The notes beneath the pieces are model-generated. The model ran no database searches, was not told the origin of the DNA, and was given only the letters and a program-made list of their open reading frames with translations. A DNA stretch of 51,482 bases, from NCBI GenBank assembly GCA_033558025.1, contig JAUCEF010000099.1, positions 1-51,482 of the forward strand. Direction: 5' to 3'. Both the position numbers and the translations under genes were made by a program. The stretch comes from Phytophthora sp. 'mugwort' (lineage: Eukaryota; Oomycota; Peronosporomycetes; Peronosporales; Peronosporaceae). This document shows, piece after piece, positions 1-11,225 of the stretch; the stretch's first letter is position 1; every line of letters begins with the position of its first letter.

Positions 1-1227
1 ATCTAAATCAGAACCAAATTGAGCAAATGCTTGTACTTCTCTAAATTGTGCTAATTCTAATTTCATTGTACCAGCAATTTGTTTCATAGCTTTAATTTGT
101 GCAGAAGAACCAACACGACTTACAGATAATCCAACACTAATTGCAGGTCTTTGACCTTCATTAAATAATTCTGTTTCTAAAAAAATTTGTCCATCAGTAA
201 TTGAAATAACATTTGTTGGAATATAAGCAGAAACATCTCCAGCTTGTGTTTCAATAATAGGTAATGCGGTTAATGAACCACCACCAATTTTTTTATTCAT
301 TTTAGCAGCTCTTTCTAATAAACGAGAGTGTAAATAAAAAACATCTCCAGGATAAGCTTCTCTACCTGGAGGTCTTCTTAATAATAAAGACATTTGTCTA
401 TAAGCTACCGCTTGTTTTGATAAATCATCATAGAAAATAACAGCATGTTTACCATTATCTCTAAAATATTCACCTAAAGCACAACCAGTATATGGAGCTA
501 AATATTGTAAGGGTGCTGAATCTGAAGCAGTAGCCGCTACAATAACAGAAAAAAACATTGCATTTTTTTCTTCTAAAGTTTTTGTTAATTCAGCAATTGT
601 TGATCTTTTTTGACCAACACCTACATAAATACAATATAATTGATTATTTATATCTTTTTTTAAATGAGGTTCTCTTTGATTAATTATAGTATCAATAGCA
701 ATAGATGTTTTACCTGTTTGTCTATCACCAATAATTAATTCCCTTTGACCACGACCAATAGGAATTAAACTATCTACAGCTTTTAAACCTGTTTGTACAG
801 GTTGTTTAACACTTTCTCTAGGCATAATACCTGGAGCTTTAACTTCAACTCTACTTTCTAATTTACTGTTAATTTGACCTTTACCATCAATGGGTTGTCC
901 TAAAGCATCAACTACTCTACCTAATACTTCAGGTCCTACAGGTACACTAACAATAGATCCAGTTCTTCGTACAAAATTACCTTCTTGAATTTCTCTATCA
1001 TTACTAAAAACAACAACACCAACAACATCAGGTTCTAAATTTAAAGCCATTCCTTTAATATTACCATTATTAAATTCAACCATTTCACCTGCTTGAATTT
1101 TAGTTAAACCATAACATCTTGCAATACCATCACTCATTGAAAGAACAATACCTGTTTCTTGTAAACTTTTTTCATCTTTATATTTTTTAATATTTGATTC
1201 CAGTATATATGATAATTCAATAGCCAT
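1..1227 (-). CDS. atp1: ATP synthase F1 subunit alpha, left copy (partial)
   Basis: This is the left-arm copy of atp1, missing its C-terminal part because the window begins inside it. ATG is at 1227 and encodes [12 protein letters not shown], identical to the complete copy at 29357. The reading frame is open throughout the visible part. Confidence 0.93.
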   Translation of the reverse strand, partial: MAIELSYILESNIKKYKDEKSLQETGIVLSMSDGIARCYGLTKIQAGEMVEFNNGNIKGMALNLEPDVVGVVVFSNDREIQEGNFVRRTGSIVSVPVGPEVLGRVVDALGQPIDGKGQINSKLESRVEVKAPGIMPRESVKQPVQTGLKAVDSLIPIGRGQRELIIGDRQTGKTSIAIDTIINQREPHLKKDINNQLYCIYVGVGQKRSTIAELTKTLEEKNAMFFSVIVAATASDSAPLQYLAPYTGCALGEYFRDNGKHAVIFYDDLSKQAVAYRQMSLLLRRPPGREAYPGDVFYLHSRLLERAAKMNKKIGGGSLTALPIIETQAGDVSAYIPTNVISITDGQIFLETELFNEGQRPAISVGLSVSRVGSSAQIKAMKQIAGTMKLELAQFREVQAFAQFGSDLD

Positions 1228-1306
1228 AGAGGTTATTAAATTATCATATTATTTAATAATTATAAATTATTATAATTACCAAAATATATCAAATATATAT
1301 TTTTTA

Positions 1307-1378
1307 TACCCTTTACGAGAATTGAACTCGTATTTTTACCGTGAAAAGGTAATGTCCTAACCATTAGACTAAAAGGGC
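1307..1378 (-). tRNA. trnE: tRNA-Glu(TTC), left copy
   Basis: It folds as a standard cloverleaf with acceptor GCCCTTT/AAAGGGT, discriminator A and anticodon TTC in the loop CTTTTCACG. It lies between atp1 and nad4 and is identical to 29206-29277. Confidence 0.93.
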
Positions 1379-1402
1379 TTTTTATTAAACAAAAAATTTT
1401 GT

Positions 1403-2878
1403 TTAATAAAAATAAGAAAAATCAATATGTATTAAAATTTTTGAAACACTTTCATGCATACAACTTTCAAAAATTTTAGGATATAAACCTAATAAAAAGA
1501 TATTTATAATTAATATTAAATGAATTAAAAATTCACGATAAGTTAAATCATAATAAATTTTTAAATAAATATTTTGAATATTACCATAACAAATTCGATT
1601 ATAAAATAATAAAGAATATACCCCACCCAAAAACATACCAATTGTCGCAAAAACAGCTGTTGTAGTATTATCTTCAAAAACTCCAGTTAAAATAAGAATT
1701 TCACCCACAAAACTACTTGAACCTGGAATAGACATATTTGCTAATACATAAATAAATAATGCAATACAAAATAAAGGCATTGTATGTGCTAAACCACCAT
1801 AATAATTAATAAATCTTGTATGATATCGATCATATAAACATCCAATTGAAAAAAATAAACCACTCGATACTAAACCATGACTAATCATTTGAATAATACT
1901 ACCTTCTAATCCTTGAATAGTTAAAGAAAAAATACCCAATATTATAAAATTCATATGAGCAACTGATGCATAAGCAATAATACGTTTCAAATCTGTTTGT
2001 CGTATAGCTGTTAATGACGCATAAATAACAGATATTAAACATAAAACTAAAATATACGGTGTAAAATATAATGCAGCTTTAGGAAATAAAGGAACTAAAA
2101 ACCTAATCATACCGTATGATCCTAATTTTAATAAAATACCAGCTAATAGTACAGAACCTGCGGTAGGTGCTTCAACATGTGCTTCCGGTAACCAAACATG
2201 AAAAGGTAACATTGGAACTTTAACAGCAAATGATAAAAAAAAAGCTAAGAAATAAAATTTTTCATATGAAAAATTAAAATTACTATAATATAATATTTGA
2301 TAATCAGTTGTACCCACAGTTAAAAATAAATGAATAATGGCAATAAACATAAATAATGAACCTGCTAATGTATACATAAAAAACAAATATGAAGCTTTAA
2401 TTTTACGTTCTCTTGAACCCCAAATACCTATAATTAAAAACATAGGAATTAATACACTTTCAAAGAAAATATAAAAAATAAGTACATCTAATATACTAAA
2501 TGAAATGATTAAACAAAATTCTAAAATAAAATATAAAATAAAATATTCTTTTATATTTTTATTAATCATTTCATAACTAATTAACATACAGATTGGAATC
2601 AAAAATGTTGTTAAAATTATAAAAAATAATGAAATACCATCAATACCTAAATAAAAATTAATATTAAATTGACTAATCCATTCTATTTTAAATAAATATT
2701 GAAAATTAGAAGTTGATTTATCAAATAAAATCCATAAAGGTAATGACATTAAAAAAATGAAAAAAGACATAAAAATACTAAAATTTTTTATAAATTTTTC
2801 ATTTTTCGAAAAAGCTAATATAATAACCGTAATTAATGGTAAAATAAGTAAAAAAATTAATATAAACTTATTAAACAT
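1403..2878 (-). CDS. nad4: NADH dehydrogenase subunit 4, left copy
   Basis: This is an intact 491-residue copy identical to 27706-29181. The ATG at 2878 (MFNKFILIF) is chosen because the longer open frame upstream only reads through trnH. Confidence 0.95.
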   Translation of the reverse strand: MFNKFILIFLLILPLITVIILAFSKNEKFIKNFSIFMSFFIFLMSLPLWILFDKSTSNFQYLFKIEWISQFNINFYLGIDGISLFFIILTTFLIPICMLISYEMINKNIKEYFILYFILEFCLIISFSILDVLIFYIFFESVLIPMFLIIGIWGSRERKIKASYLFFMYTLAGSLFMFIAIIHLFLTVGTTDYQILYYSNFNFSYEKFYFLAFFLSFAVKVPMLPFHVWLPEAHVEAPTAGSVLLAGILLKLGSYGMIRFLVPLFPKAALYFTPYILVLCLISVIYASLTAIRQTDLKRIIAYASVAHMNFIILGIFSLTIQGLEGSIIQMISHGLVSSGLFFSIGCLYDRYHTRFINYYGGLAHTMPLFCIALFIYVLANMSIPGSSSFVGEILILTGVFEDNTTTAVFATIGMFLGGVYSLLFYNRICYGNIQNIYLKIYYDLTYREFLIHLILIINIFLLGLYPKIFESCMHESVSKILIHIDFSYFY

Positions 2879-2900
2879 AAAAAAATTTAATTTAAAAATG

Positions 2901-2973
2901 GGCGAAAAATGGGACTTGAACCCATAACACTTAGACCCACAATCTAACACTCTACCTTTAAGTTATAATCGCC
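2901..2973 (-). tRNA. trnH: tRNA-His(GTG), left copy
   Basis: The anticodon loop is TTGTGGG, with a G at -1 opposite C73 as expected for His. The acceptor stem has two adjacent T-T mismatches, the same as in the right copy. Confidence 0.9.
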
Positions 2974-2976
2974 TTT

Positions 2977-3396
2977 TTAAATTTTTCTTAAATAATATAT
3001 AAAATTTAAAAATGATTGAACAATTAAATTATTTAAAGGTGGATAGTTTTTAGATAATATTTGTTTTACTTTTAAATTAGAATAAATATTATTTTGAATA
3101 CTCAAATAAATTAATTCAAGTTTTTTAAAATTATATAAATCCCTTATTAAATTTAATTCATTATTTCCATAAATTATTAAAATAGAACCTTGTCCTTTTA
3201 ATTTTAAAAAAATATCAATAATTAAATTTTGATTTAATATTAAAGATTTATAATCAAATTTTTTAATTTTTTTTTTTAAAGATATTATTTCATTAATATT
3301 TAAATCATTATAACGAAATATATATATATATTTATAAGTTTGTTTAATTTTTTGTAATTGATTTAATTTATACTTTTTAAATTTTTTTTTTTGCAT
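2977..3396 (-). CDS. rpl10: Probable ribosomal protein L10, left copy
   Basis: This is an intact 139-codon copy identical to 27188-27607, where the reasoning is given. Confidence 0.5.
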   Translation of the reverse strand: MQKKKFKKYKLNQLQKIKQTYKYIYIFRYNDLNINEIISLKKKIKKFDYKSLILNQNLIIDIFLKLKGQGSILIIYGNNELNLIRDLYNFKKLELIYLSIQNNIYSNLKVKQILSKNYPPLNNLIVQSFLNFIYYLRKI

Positions 3397-3434
3397 AATT
3401 TATTGAAAATAAAATTTTATTCTAATAATTAATA

Positions 3435-4613
3435 TTAACGATCAATTTCACCAAAAACAACATCTAAAGTACCAATAATTGTAACAACATCAGCAATCAT
3501 ATGATTTTTAGCTATAAAATCTAATGCTTGTAAATGTAAAAATCCTGGTGATTTAATTTTACATCTGTAGGGTTTATTTGTACCATCTGCTACTAAATAA
3601 ACACCATACTCACCTTTAGGTGCCTCAATAACTGTATAAGTTTCACCAGCATTTACACAAATATTTTCTGAATAATATTTAAAATGATGAATTAAAGACT
3701 CCATAGAATTTTTAATTTGAATTCTATTTGGATTTGTAATTTTTTTATCATCTAATTTAATAGGACCTTGGGGAATTTTATTAAGTACTTGCAAAATAAT
3801 TCGAATTGATTGTCGCATTTCTTCTATTCTAATTAAATAACGATCATAACAATCGCCATTTGTACCTACAGGTATATCAAATTTTAATTGATCATAAATT
3901 TCATAAGGTTGTGTTTTACGTAAATCCCATGAAATACCTGATCCACGTAACATAACACCACTAAAACCAAAATTTAAAGCATCTTTAGCAGATATAATAC
4001 CAATATCTACTAATCTTTGTTTCCAAATTCTATTATTAGTTAACATTTCTTCAATTTCATCTAAACGGGTATTAAATTGTTCACAAAAAATATATATATC
4101 ATTTAACAAACCTTTAGGCAAATCTTGATTAACACCTCCAGGTCTAAAATAAGCTGCATGCATACGTGCACCAGAAACACGTTCATAAAATTCCATTAAT
4201 TTCTCACGTTCTTCAAATCCCCAAAAATAAGGTGTCATAGCTCCTACATCTAAAGCATGACAACATACAGCTAATAAATGATTTAAGATACGTGTTATTT
4301 CTGAAAATAAAACTCTTATATATTGTGCTCGTAAAGGTATATCACAATTTAATAATTTTTCAATAGCCAAAACATATGCATGTTCTTGACACATCATAGA
4401 TACATAATCTAAACGATCAAAATAAGGTAACGCCTGTAAATAATTTTTATATTCAATTAATTTTTCTGTACCTCTATGTAATAAACCTATATGTGAATCA
4501 GCTTTTTTAACAACTTCACCGTTTAATTCTAAAATTAAACGTAAAACACCATGAGCCGCTGGATGTTGTGGACCAAAATTTATAGAAAAATTTTTAATTT
4601 TTTTTAATGACAT
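3435..4613 (-). CDS. nad7: NADH dehydrogenase subunit 7, left copy
   Basis: This is an intact 392-residue copy identical to 25971-27149, with the [10 protein letters not shown] start region and C-terminal FGEIDR. Confidence 0.96.
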   Translation of the reverse strand: MSLKKIKNFSINFGPQHPAAHGVLRLILELNGEVVKKADSHIGLLHRGTEKLIEYKNYLQALPYFDRLDYVSMMCQEHAYVLAIEKLLNCDIPLRAQYIRVLFSEITRILNHLLAVCCHALDVGAMTPYFWGFEEREKLMEFYERVSGARMHAAYFRPGGVNQDLPKGLLNDIYIFCEQFNTRLDEIEEMLTNNRIWKQRLVDIGIISAKDALNFGFSGVMLRGSGISWDLRKTQPYEIYDQLKFDIPVGTNGDCYDRYLIRIEEMRQSIRIILQVLNKIPQGPIKLDDKKITNPNRIQIKNSMESLIHHFKYYSENICVNAGETYTVIEAPKGEYGVYLVADGTNKPYRCKIKSPGFLHLQALDFIAKNHMIADVVTIIGTLDVVFGEIDR

Positions 4614-4729
4614 TTTTTTTTTTTTTTTTTTTTAATAAAAATATAATATTTATAAATTAATTTTTTTATAAATATATAGCATATATAGTAAGTAAGTATT
4701 TTTAAAATATTTATTTCTTTTATTACATT
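4614..4729. promoter_or_regulatory. Divergent nad7/nad2 spacer, left copy
   Basis: This 116-bp AT-only spacer separates the minus-strand nad7 block from the plus-strand nad2 block. It is the only divergent gene junction in the arm, so both transcripts probably start here. It holds a long T run next to nad7 and a GTAAGTAAGTA stretch. No recognised promoter motif is seen. Confidence 0.4.
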
Positions 4730-6221
4730 ATGTTTTTTCAGGAAATTTTTAATAATAATTTTGAAATTATTATCCCCGAATTTTTTTTAACAACTTTTTT
4801 ATTAATTTTATTATTATTTGGTGTTTTTTATAAAAAAAATCAAAATGCTCAAAAAATTTTGATTATTAAAAATATTACTACTATAATAATATATTTATTA
4901 TTAATTCTTTTAATATTAACGTTAAATATAACAAATATTTCAAGTAACATATTAAATGGTGTATTACTTATTAATAATTTTACACAATTTATTAAAATAA
5001 TTTTAATTTTATTAACAATTATTTGTTTTTTAATACAACAAAAATATTTAATACAACAAAAAATAAATTCATATGAAATTAATATATTAATGTTAATATC
5101 ATTATTGGGTTTAATGTTATTGGTATCTGCAAATCATTTTATTACTTTATATTTAGCAATTGAATTACAAAGTTTAAGTTTTTATATATTAACATCCACC
5201 CAAAAAAAATCGATATTATCAATTGAGGCTGGTTTAAAATATTTTATTTTAGGATCAATTGCTTCAGGTTTTATTCTATTTGGTTCTTCAATAATTTATG
5301 CTATTACAGGTTCATTAAATTTTAATAATATTTTTTTAATATTATCAAATATAATTTTTTAGATAATATAAATATATTAATTAGTTTATCTTATGGATTA
5401 ATTTTTATTTTAGTTGGTATTTTATTTAAAATAGTGCTACACCTTTTCATTTTTGGTTGCCTGATGTATATGAAGGTGCTCCAAATAATATTTCAAGTTT
5501 TTTTGCTATTGTACCAAAAATTGCTTTTATAGGAATTTTAATTCGTTTATTTTTTGAGATTTTTTTTAATATTTCATATTTCTTTGAAATTTTTTTTTAT
5601 ATTATTTCATTTTTATCTATGTTAATCGGTGCATTATCGGCATTACAACAAAAAAAAATCAAAAGATTATTAGCTTATAGTGCAATAAGTCATGTAGGTT
5701 TTATATTAATAGGATTTACTTCAAATATGTTAAATAATATTCCATTTATTTATTATATATTATAATTTATATTATAACAAGTATTAATTTATGGACTTCT
5801 TATTTATCTTTAAATATCAATCATAAACCAATTAAATATTTAACAGATTTATCAAATATATATACTATTAATAAATTAATTGCTATTATTATAATCATAA
5901 ATATTTTTTCATTAGCTGGTATACCCCCATTAGCGGGTTTTTTTTTCAAAATTATTTATATTTTTTTCAGCTATTAAAAATAATTATTTTAGTTTAGTAT
6001 TTTTTGGTATTATTATAAGTGTTTTAAGCTCTTTTTATTATTTAAAAATAATTAAAATTATTTATTTTGAAAAAATATTTAGAAAAATGTATATTTCACA
6101 AATAAATAAAAGTCAAAGTATAATATTATTAATTAGTACTCAATTTATTTTATTTTTATTTATTTATCCTAATATTATATTAATAAATTTAAACAAAATT
6201 TATTTATATTTATTAATATAA
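4730..6221 (+). pseudogene. nad2: nad2, left copy, frameshifted
   Basis: It matches the intact right-arm gene 24361-25854 but differs by four homopolymer-length changes: an A lost near 5350, a G lost near 5430, a T lost near 5750 and a T gained near 5942. These split it into fragments (4730-5362, 5457-5765 and a tail). No substitutions were noticed, so sequencing or assembly error is more likely than decay. Confidence 0.85.
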
Positions 6222-6227
6222 TATTTA

Positions 6228-6301
6228 GTTTGGATAGCTCAGTTGGTTAGAGTAAAAGACTGAAAATCTTTGTGTCGGTGGTTCAAATCCACCTCCAGAC
6301 A
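6228..6301 (+). tRNA. trnF: tRNA-Phe(GAA), left copy
   Basis: The acceptor is GTTTGGA/TCCAGAC, the anticodon loop is CTGAAAA and the T-arm is GGTGGTTCAAATCCACC. It lies 6 bp after nad2. Confidence 0.94.
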
Positions 6302-6317
6302 ATTTTATTATTAAAAT

Positions 6318-6643
6318 ATGTATCTTTTAAGAATAACTTTTAAATCATTTCAAAAAATAAATCAACTCAAACAAAATTTATTAAAATTAAAAAAAATTAA
6401 TAAATTCAAAAATATTCAAATACCCGGTGTATTTCAAACAAAACAAAAAAAAAAATTTTTACATTATTAAGATCTCCCCATGTAAATAAAAAATCACGTG
6501 AACATTTTATTCATAAAAATTATACTTCTAAAATTAATATAAAATTTAAAAATATTTTTTATTTATTAAATTTTTTAGTTTTAATTAAAAAATTTTTATC
6601 TAAAAATTCATTAATAAATATTAAAATTATAAAAAAAAATTAA
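6318..6643 (+). pseudogene. rps10: rps10, left copy, frameshifted
   Basis: It is the same as 23938-24264 except that an A run near 6446 is 11 long instead of 12. This breaks the frame just before the conserved LRSPHVNKKSRE segment. It is probably a sequence error. Confidence 0.85.
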
Positions 6644-6653
6644 AATTAAACTT

Positions 6654-6727
6654 ATGCTTATAGCTTAAATGGATAAAGCGTTAGATTGCGGATCTATAAA
6701 ATGAAAGTTCAAATCTTTCTAAGCATA
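6654..6727 (+). tRNA. trnR: tRNA-Arg(GCG), left copy
   Basis: The acceptor is ATGCTTA/TAAGCAT with discriminator A, and the anticodon loop is TTGCGGA. It would read CGT/CGC codons. Confidence 0.88.
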
Positions 6728-6741
6728 TATTTTATTTATTT

Positions 6742-6813
6742 TGAAGTATAGCCAAGTGGTAAGGCCTCCGTTTTTGGTACGGAAAATCAAAGGTTCGAAT
6801 CCTTTTACTTCAA
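6742..6813 (+). tRNA. trnQ: tRNA-Gln(TTG), left copy
   Basis: The acceptor is TGAAGTA/TACTTCA, and the anticodon TTG sits in the CGTTTTTGGTACG arm. It is identical in the right arm. Confidence 0.93.
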
Positions 6814-6815
6814 AA

Positions 6816-6889
6816 GGGCCTATAACTCAGTTGGTTAGAGTATACGCCTGATAAGTGTAAAGTCAGTAGTTCAAATCTACTTAGGCCCA
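6816..6889 (+). tRNA. trnI: tRNA-Ile(GAT), left copy
   Basis: The acceptor is GGGCCTA/TAGGCCC, the discriminator is A and the anticodon is GAT. It reads ATT/ATC; ATA needs the separate trnI(CAT) at 49517. Confidence 0.94.
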
Positions 6890-6890
6890 A

Positions 6891-6965
6891 TGAATAATTA
6901 ACTCAATTGGTAGAGTATTTCGTTTACACCGAAAATGTTAGCGGTTCGAGTCCGTTATTATTCAA
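6891..6965 (+). tRNA. trnV: tRNA-Val(TAC), left copy
   Basis: The acceptor is TGAATAA/TTATTCA and the loop TTTACAC carries anticodon TAC. It is 16 bp ahead of rps12. Confidence 0.93.
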
Positions 6966-6981
6966 TAAAATAACAAATAAT

Positions 6982-7362
6982 ATGTCAACAATTAATCAAT
7001 TATTTTTAAAAAAACAAAAACGTTTAGAAAAAAAAAAAAGAAATAAAAGTCCAGCTTTAAAACAATGTCCTCAACGTAAAGGTATTTGTTTAAAAGTTTA
7101 TAATACAACACCTAAAAAACCAAATTCTGCTATGCGTAAAGTAGCAAAAGTACACCTATCTAGTAGGTATACAATAATTACTTATATTCCAGGTATTGGT
7201 CATACTTTACAAGAACATTCAATAGTATTAGTTAGAGGAGGTCGTGTAAAAGATTTACCTGGAGTAAAATATCATGTAATTCGTGGTAAATATGATTTAT
7301 TAGGGATTTATTCTCGAAAAACATCAAGATCAAAATATGGAACTAAAATACGAAGAGTATAA
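6982..7362 (+). CDS. rps12: Ribosomal protein S12, left copy
   Basis: This is an intact 126-residue copy identical to 23219-23599. The ATG at 6982 is used because the upstream frame reads through trnV. Confidence 0.96.
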   Translation: MSTINQLFLKKQKRLEKKKRNKSPALKQCPQRKGICLKVYNTTPKKPNSAMRKVAKVHLSSRYTIITYIPGIGHTLQEHSIVLVRGGRVKDLPGVKYHVIRGKYDLLGIYSRKTSRSKYGTKIRRV

Positions 7363-7767
7363 AATAAAAAAATTATTTATAAATATGTTATTAAAAAAAG
7401 GAAAAAAAACTTGTTCTGAAAACATATTTATAAATATTTTAATTACTTTAAAAAAAATTACAAAACAAAAACCGAATTTTATTTTATTTAAATCAATTGA
7501 AAATTTATTACCGAAATTAAAAGCAATAAGTATTCCAAATAAAAAACGAAATAAAAAAAAAAAAAAAAAGATAGATATTTTTTAATGCTTTTAAATGAAG
7601 ATAAACAAATTAAAAAATCGATATCGTGGTTACTTTTAAATGCAAATTTAAAAAACATAACAAACGAAATTATTCAAACTTCAAAAAATAAAAGTAAAAC
7701 AATCAATACAAAAAAACAATATTATAAAAATATAAAAAAATTAAAATTTAATCTTATTTTTGATTAA
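7337..7767 (+). pseudogene. rps7: rps7, left copy, frameshifted
   Basis: An A run at 7553-7569 is 17 long against 18 in the right arm. This breaks the frame into pieces 7337-7585 and 7585-7767. The intact version is 22813-23244. Confidence 0.85.
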
Positions 7768-7827
7768 TTTTTTTAAAATACATTATTTATCATTAAATAA
7801 TTAATTATTACAAATTATAAAATTCTT

Positions 7828-8740
7828 ATGAAAAATTATTATTATATTAATAAAAAAAATTTACAAATAGAAACTACAACAAATGATTCTAATATCGATA
7901 AATTTCAAAATGATTTAAAAATTTTAAAAGAAATTAGTAATAATATACAAAATACACAAAAACATCCTTATCATTTAGTAGATCCAAGTCCTTGGCCTTT
8001 TATAATTTCTTTTGGACTTTTTTTTTTAACTTTTGGTGGTGCTATGTATTTTCATGGTTATATTGGCAGTAATTTCTTAATTTTAACAGGATTTTTAATG
8101 ATTATTTTAACAATGTATACTTGGTTTCGTGATATAGTTAGAGAAGCTGTATATGAAGGTCAACATACTAAACAAGTACAATTAGGTTTAAGAAATGGTA
8201 TGCTTTTATTTATTTTAGTGAATTACTATTTTTTGTTAGTTTTTTTTGGGCTTTTTTTCATTCAGCTTTAGCACCAACACCTGAAATTGGATCTTTATGG
8301 CCACCATTAGGTATTGAAACTGTTAATGCTTGGGGTATTCCTTTATTAAATACTGTAATATTATTATCATCTGGGGCAACTATTACTTGGGCACACCATT
8401 CAATAGTTTTTGGTGATAGAAAAAATGCTATTTTAAGTTTAATTATTACAATTTTATTAGCTTTTTTTTTTACTTTAATTCAAGCCTATGAATATATTGA
8501 AAGTACTTTTTCAATTTCTGATAGTATTTATGGTACAACTTTTTTTTTATTAACAGGTTTTCATGGTATTCACGTTATTGTAGGTACTATTTTTATTATA
8601 GTAAGTACTATTAGATTAATTAATCATCATTTTACAAAACAACATCATTTCGGTTTGAAGCTGCAGCTTGGTATTGGCATTTTGTAGATGTTGTTTGGTT
8701 ATTTTTATTTGTAGCAGTTTACTGGTGGGGAGGTAATTAA
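7828..8740 (+). pseudogene. cox3: cox3, left copy, frameshifted
   Basis: Two single T losses, near 8215 (before the SELLFF segment) and near 8653 ([12 protein letters not shown] segment), break an otherwise identical copy of 21838-22752. Both losses are in T runs. Confidence 0.87.
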
Positions 8741-8764
8741 TTTATTAAAAAATTAATAATTTTT

Positions 8765-9484
8765 ATGGTTAGTCCTTTAGAACAATTTGAAATTTTACCT
8801 ATTTTTCAAATACCTTTTGTATTTACTAATGCTTCTTTAATTTTAGTAATAGGTTTAGTTTATTTATATATATTTACATGTATAAAAACTAAATTTATTC
8901 CAACACGTTTTCAACAAATTTTTGAAATGATTTTTAATATTACAATTGAATTAACTTATTCTAGTATAGGAAAAGCTGGTAAATATTTTGTTTCATTAAT
9001 TTTTGTTGTTTTTTTTTTTATTTTATTATGTAATTTAATAGGAATGATTCCATACAGTTTTACTATAACAAGTCATTTAATTATTACGTTTACTTTAGCA
9101 TTAACAATTTATTTAGGTTTTAATTTAATTGGAATTAAAAAACATAAATTTAATTTTTTAAATTTATTATTACCTAGTGGTGCAAGTATAGCATTAGTTC
9201 CCATCTTAGTACCTATTGAATTAGTTTCATACATTTTTCGTGTAATTAGTTTACCTGTACGATTATTTGCAAATATGATGGCTGGACATACTTTATTAAA
9301 AGTAATTGCAGGTTTTGCTTGGGCTATGTTAAATGTAAATAGTTTTATTTTTATGGCACATTTTATTCCATTAATAATTATTGTATTATTGGTTGGTTTA
9401 GAAATTGCTGTAGCTTTAATTCAGGCATATGTGTTTACGATTTTAACGTGTATGTATATAAATGATGCTTTAAATTTACATTAA
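8765..9484 (+). CDS. atp6: ATP synthase F0 subunit a (intact copy)
   Basis: This membrane subunit forms the proton half-channels next to the c-ring. The intact 239-residue copy is here; the right-arm copy has lost two bases. It has about six hydrophobic segments. The essential Arg sits in the family motif at about residues 158-177 (ISLPVRLFANMMAGH), and the last helix carries GLEIAVALIQAYVF. It starts 24 bp after cox3 and is followed by trnD, so cox3-atp6-trnD-nad3 probably share one transcript. The identification is secure. Confidence 0.97.
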   Translation: MVSPLEQFEILPIFQIPFVFTNASLILVIGLVYLYIFTCIKTKFIPTRFQQIFEMIFNITIELTYSSIGKAGKYFVSLIFVVFFFILLCNLIGMIPYSFTITSHLIITFTLALTIYLGFNLIGIKKHKFNFLNLLLPSGASIALVPILVPIELVSYIFRVISLPVRLFANMMAGHTLLKVIAGFAWAMLNVNSFIFMAHFIPLIIIVLLVGLEIAVALIQAYVFTILTCMYINDALNLH

Positions 9485-9520
9485 TAAAATATACAAAAAT
9501 AAGATATAATATTTTATATT

Positions 9521-9594
9521 GGAAAAATAGCTCAGTTGGTTAGAGTGGTAGCTTGTCACGCTATAAGTCGCGGGTTCAAGTCCCGTTTTTTCCG
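9521..9594 (+). tRNA. trnD: tRNA-Asp(GTC), left copy
   Basis: The acceptor is GGAAAAA/TTTTTCC, the discriminator is G and the anticodon is GTC in CTTGTCACG. It lies between atp6 and nad3. Confidence 0.94.
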
Positions 9595-9628
9595 TTTAAA
9601 TTTATTATATTTAAAAAAATTTATAAAT

Positions 9629-9982
9629 ATGTTATTAAATTATTCAAATATTTTTATATTCTTAATATTAAGTTTATTTTTATCAATTTTAATTTTCATT
9701 TTATCTTTTAGTTTAATTAAACAAAAAGATGATTTAGAAAAGTTAACAGCCTATGAATGTGGATTTAATCCTTATGATGATGCTAGAAAAATTTTTGATG
9801 TAAAATTTTATTTAGTAGCTATCCTTTTTATTATTTTTGATTTAGAAGCTGTTTTTATTTTTCCTTGGGTTTTAACTTTAAGTTCAAATTTTTCATGGGG
9901 ATTTTGGACTATGATTGAATTTTTAGTTGAATTAGTTATAGGTTTTATTTATATTTGGTGTAGTGATGCTTTAGAATGGTAA
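9629..9982 (+). CDS. nad3: NADH dehydrogenase subunit 3, left copy
   Basis: This is an intact 117-residue copy identical to 20598-20951. The ATG at 9629 (MLLNYSNIF) is used because the longer frame runs through trnD. Confidence 0.95.
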   Translation: MLLNYSNIFIFLILSLFLSILIFILSFSLIKQKDDLEKLTAYECGFNPYDDARKIFDVKFYLVAILFIIFDLEAVFIFPWVLTLSSNFSWGFWTMIEFLVELVIGFIYIWCSDALEW

Positions 9983-10170
9983 ATTATTTAAAAATATAAA
10001 AAAATTTATTGTTATTAAATTAAAAAAATTTTTATAAAATTATTTTAACTATATTAATTTTAATATAATTTTTTTTAATAAAATTATATTTTAATTTAAA
10101 ATTAGTTAAAGTATATAATAATATTATATATAATTTAAAATTTTTTATATAATTAAATATTCTAAAAAAG

Positions 10171-10184
10171 TTTATTCTTTAAGA
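10171..10184 (+). promoter_or_regulatory. ATTCTTTAAGA motif before atp9, left copy
   Basis: TTTATTCTTTAAGA ends 36 bp before the atp9 ATG, in a 238-bp spacer. The same 14-mer is upstream of nad5 (31018-31031) and a 13/14 match is upstream of cox2. It is a candidate promoter or processing site. Confidence 0.4.
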
Positions 10185-10196
10185 TATTTTAAATAA

Positions 10197-10448
<252 letters not shown>

Positions 10449-10465
10449 TTAAAATTAAATCCTGA

Positions 10466-10499
10466 AAAATATGATAAAAATTAATTTTTATCGTATTTT
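10466..10499. terminator. Perfect inverted repeat after atp9, left copy
   Basis: A 34-nt inverted repeat is centred on GATAAAAATTAATTTTTATC, 18 bp downstream of the atp9 stop and followed by an AT-rich stretch. It could end or process the atp9 transcript. There is no tRNA here to act as punctuation. Confidence 0.4.
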
Positions 10500-10567
10500 A
10501 TGTTATATATATACTAATACTGGTTATAGTATTTATTTTAGAAAAAAAATTATTTATTTTTTTAATA

Positions 10568-10597
10568 TATAAATATTTATAATTATAAATATTTATA
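10568..10597. repeat. 30-nt perfect palindrome before nad9, left copy
   Basis: ATAAATATTTATAA followed by its exact reverse complement, plus one further pair, lies 14 bp before the nad9 ATG. It is mirrored at 19983-20012. Confidence 0.6.
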
Positions 10598-10611
10598 ATT
10601 ATTTTTTATTT

Positions 10612-11178
10612 ATGAAAGTATTAAAAAAATTTAGTCAATATTTATTACAGATTTTACCAATAATAAATTATACTTTATATAAAAATGAATTATGTATAAA
10701 TATTTCTACAAAAAATTTAATTCCTATTTTATTTTTTTAAAAAATCATACAAATACTCAATTTAAAGTATTATCAGAAATTTGTGTTATAGATTATATTA
10801 ATAAAAAAAAAACGTTTTGAAATAATTTATAATTTATTAAGTATTCGTTTTAATAGTCGTTTAAAAATTAAAATAATAATTAATGAATTACAACCGGTAG
10901 ATTCAATTATAAAAATATATCAATCAGCCAATTGGTGTGAAAGAGAAGTTTGGGATATGTTTGGTATTTTTTTTTTATACCATCCCGATTTAAGACGGAT
11001 TTTAACAGATTATGGTTTTGAAGGACATCCTTTACGTAAAGATTTCCCTTTAAGTGGTTTTTTAGAAATTTTTTATAATGAATTAAAAAAACGTGTTGTT
11101 TATGAACCCATTAATTTATCACAACAATACCGATTATTTGAATTTAATAATCCTTGGAATAATAAAATAAATATGTAA
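10612..11178 (+). pseudogene. nad9: nad9, left copy, frameshifted
   Basis: One T is lost near 10735 and one A gained near 10808 relative to 19402-19968. The frame is wrong over about 25 codons between them, and an early stop occurs at the first change. Everything outside is identical to the intact copy. Confidence 0.86.
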
Positions 11179-11225
11179 TATTTTATTAATTATTTTTGCT
11201 TTTAGGTAATTTTTCATTTCATATT

